The notes under the pieces were generated by a model. It was not told the origin of the DNA. It worked only from the letters and a program-made list of their open reading frames with translations, and ran no database searches. This document shows, piece by piece, positions 63,993 to 64,000 of a DNA stretch of 64,000 nt. The position numbers and the translations under genes are program-made. The stretch is from Mycobacterium sp. GA-1199 (GTDB lineage: Bacteria > Actinomycetota > Actinomycetes > Mycobacteriales > Mycobacteriaceae), in assembly GCF_001500045.1 (NCBI RefSeq), contig NZ_LQIX01000005.1:1-64000 (forward strand). The letters are read 5' to 3'. How positions within the stretch are numbered: the stretch's first letter is position 1; each line of letters starts with the position of its first letter.

Positions 63993-64000
63993 GCCCGATT

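Overview
The window is high-GC actinobacterial DNA from a fast-growing-type mycobacterium (Mycolicibacterium-like). The main evidence is gene order. From the 3' end of a 5S rRNA gene at base 1 to about 43.7 kb, the recognisable genes follow the order I recall for M. tuberculosis rrf-Rv1316c to Rv1343c: ogt, alkA, adenylyl cyclase, nucS, methylmalonyl-CoA epimerase, fadA4, thioredoxin-fold/TPR protein, glgB, glgE, glgP, dinG, pncB, clpS, aosR, P1 peptidase, mec, cysO, cysM, rhomboid, murI, MBL phosphodiesterase, rph, rdgB, DUF3817 and lprD. A WhiB protein, an MspA-type porin, a mycofactocin-coupled SDR and many P450s agree with this. Frequent GTG starts and 1-4 bp gene overlaps are typical of the group. 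No mobile element, CRISPR array or phage gene was seen.

Layout. (1) 1-3.2 kb: 5S rRNA end and terminator, then the alkylation-repair genes ogt and ada-alkA, separated here by a RibD/DHFR-like gene. (2) 3.2-10.5 kb: an accessory catabolic island with a mycofactocin SDR, a FadR-type regulator, an amidohydrolase, a P450, and a tight operon of lipid-transfer thiolase, DUF35 OB-fold protein and CaiB-type CoA-transferase. Three similar 18-bp sites, CAAATA-N6-TATTTG-like, lie before three of its transcription units. (3) 10.5-14.6 kb: a secreted protein, a TetR/carotenoid-oxygenase pair with tandem operators, and glutaminase. (4) 14.6-43.8 kb: the conserved block, with glycogen/maltose-1-phosphate metabolism (glgE-glgB, glgP), the CysO-dependent cysteine pathway (mec-cysO-cysM with its regulator gene aosR) and housekeeping genes, plus an MspA-like porin and a streptogramin-lyase-like propeller. 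(5) 43.8-64 kb: after a tRNA-Leu(TAG), a second accessory region.

The second accessory region is the most unusual part. Two paralogous TetR regulators and two paralogous five-helix membrane proteins flank a VWA protein and a MoxR AAA ATPase. Two single-helix microproteins (35 and 42 residues) are threaded between them. From 54.76 kb a run of almost continuously overlapping genes continues through a small membrane protein, three P450s, two tandem DapB-fold dehydrogenases, a VOC protein and a homologue of the ERG2/sigma-1-receptor family. A convergent MFS transporter overlaps the end. A third DapB-like gene, an SDR, an amidohydrolase and AraC/TetR regulators lie just upstream. Three copies of a TGACT-N2-AGTCA-type palindrome sit beside the TetR and membrane genes. 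The arrangement suggests an inducible oxidation pathway for a hydrophobic, perhaps terpenoid or sterol-like, compound, with a MoxR/VWA-matured membrane component; the substrate is not readable from the sequence.
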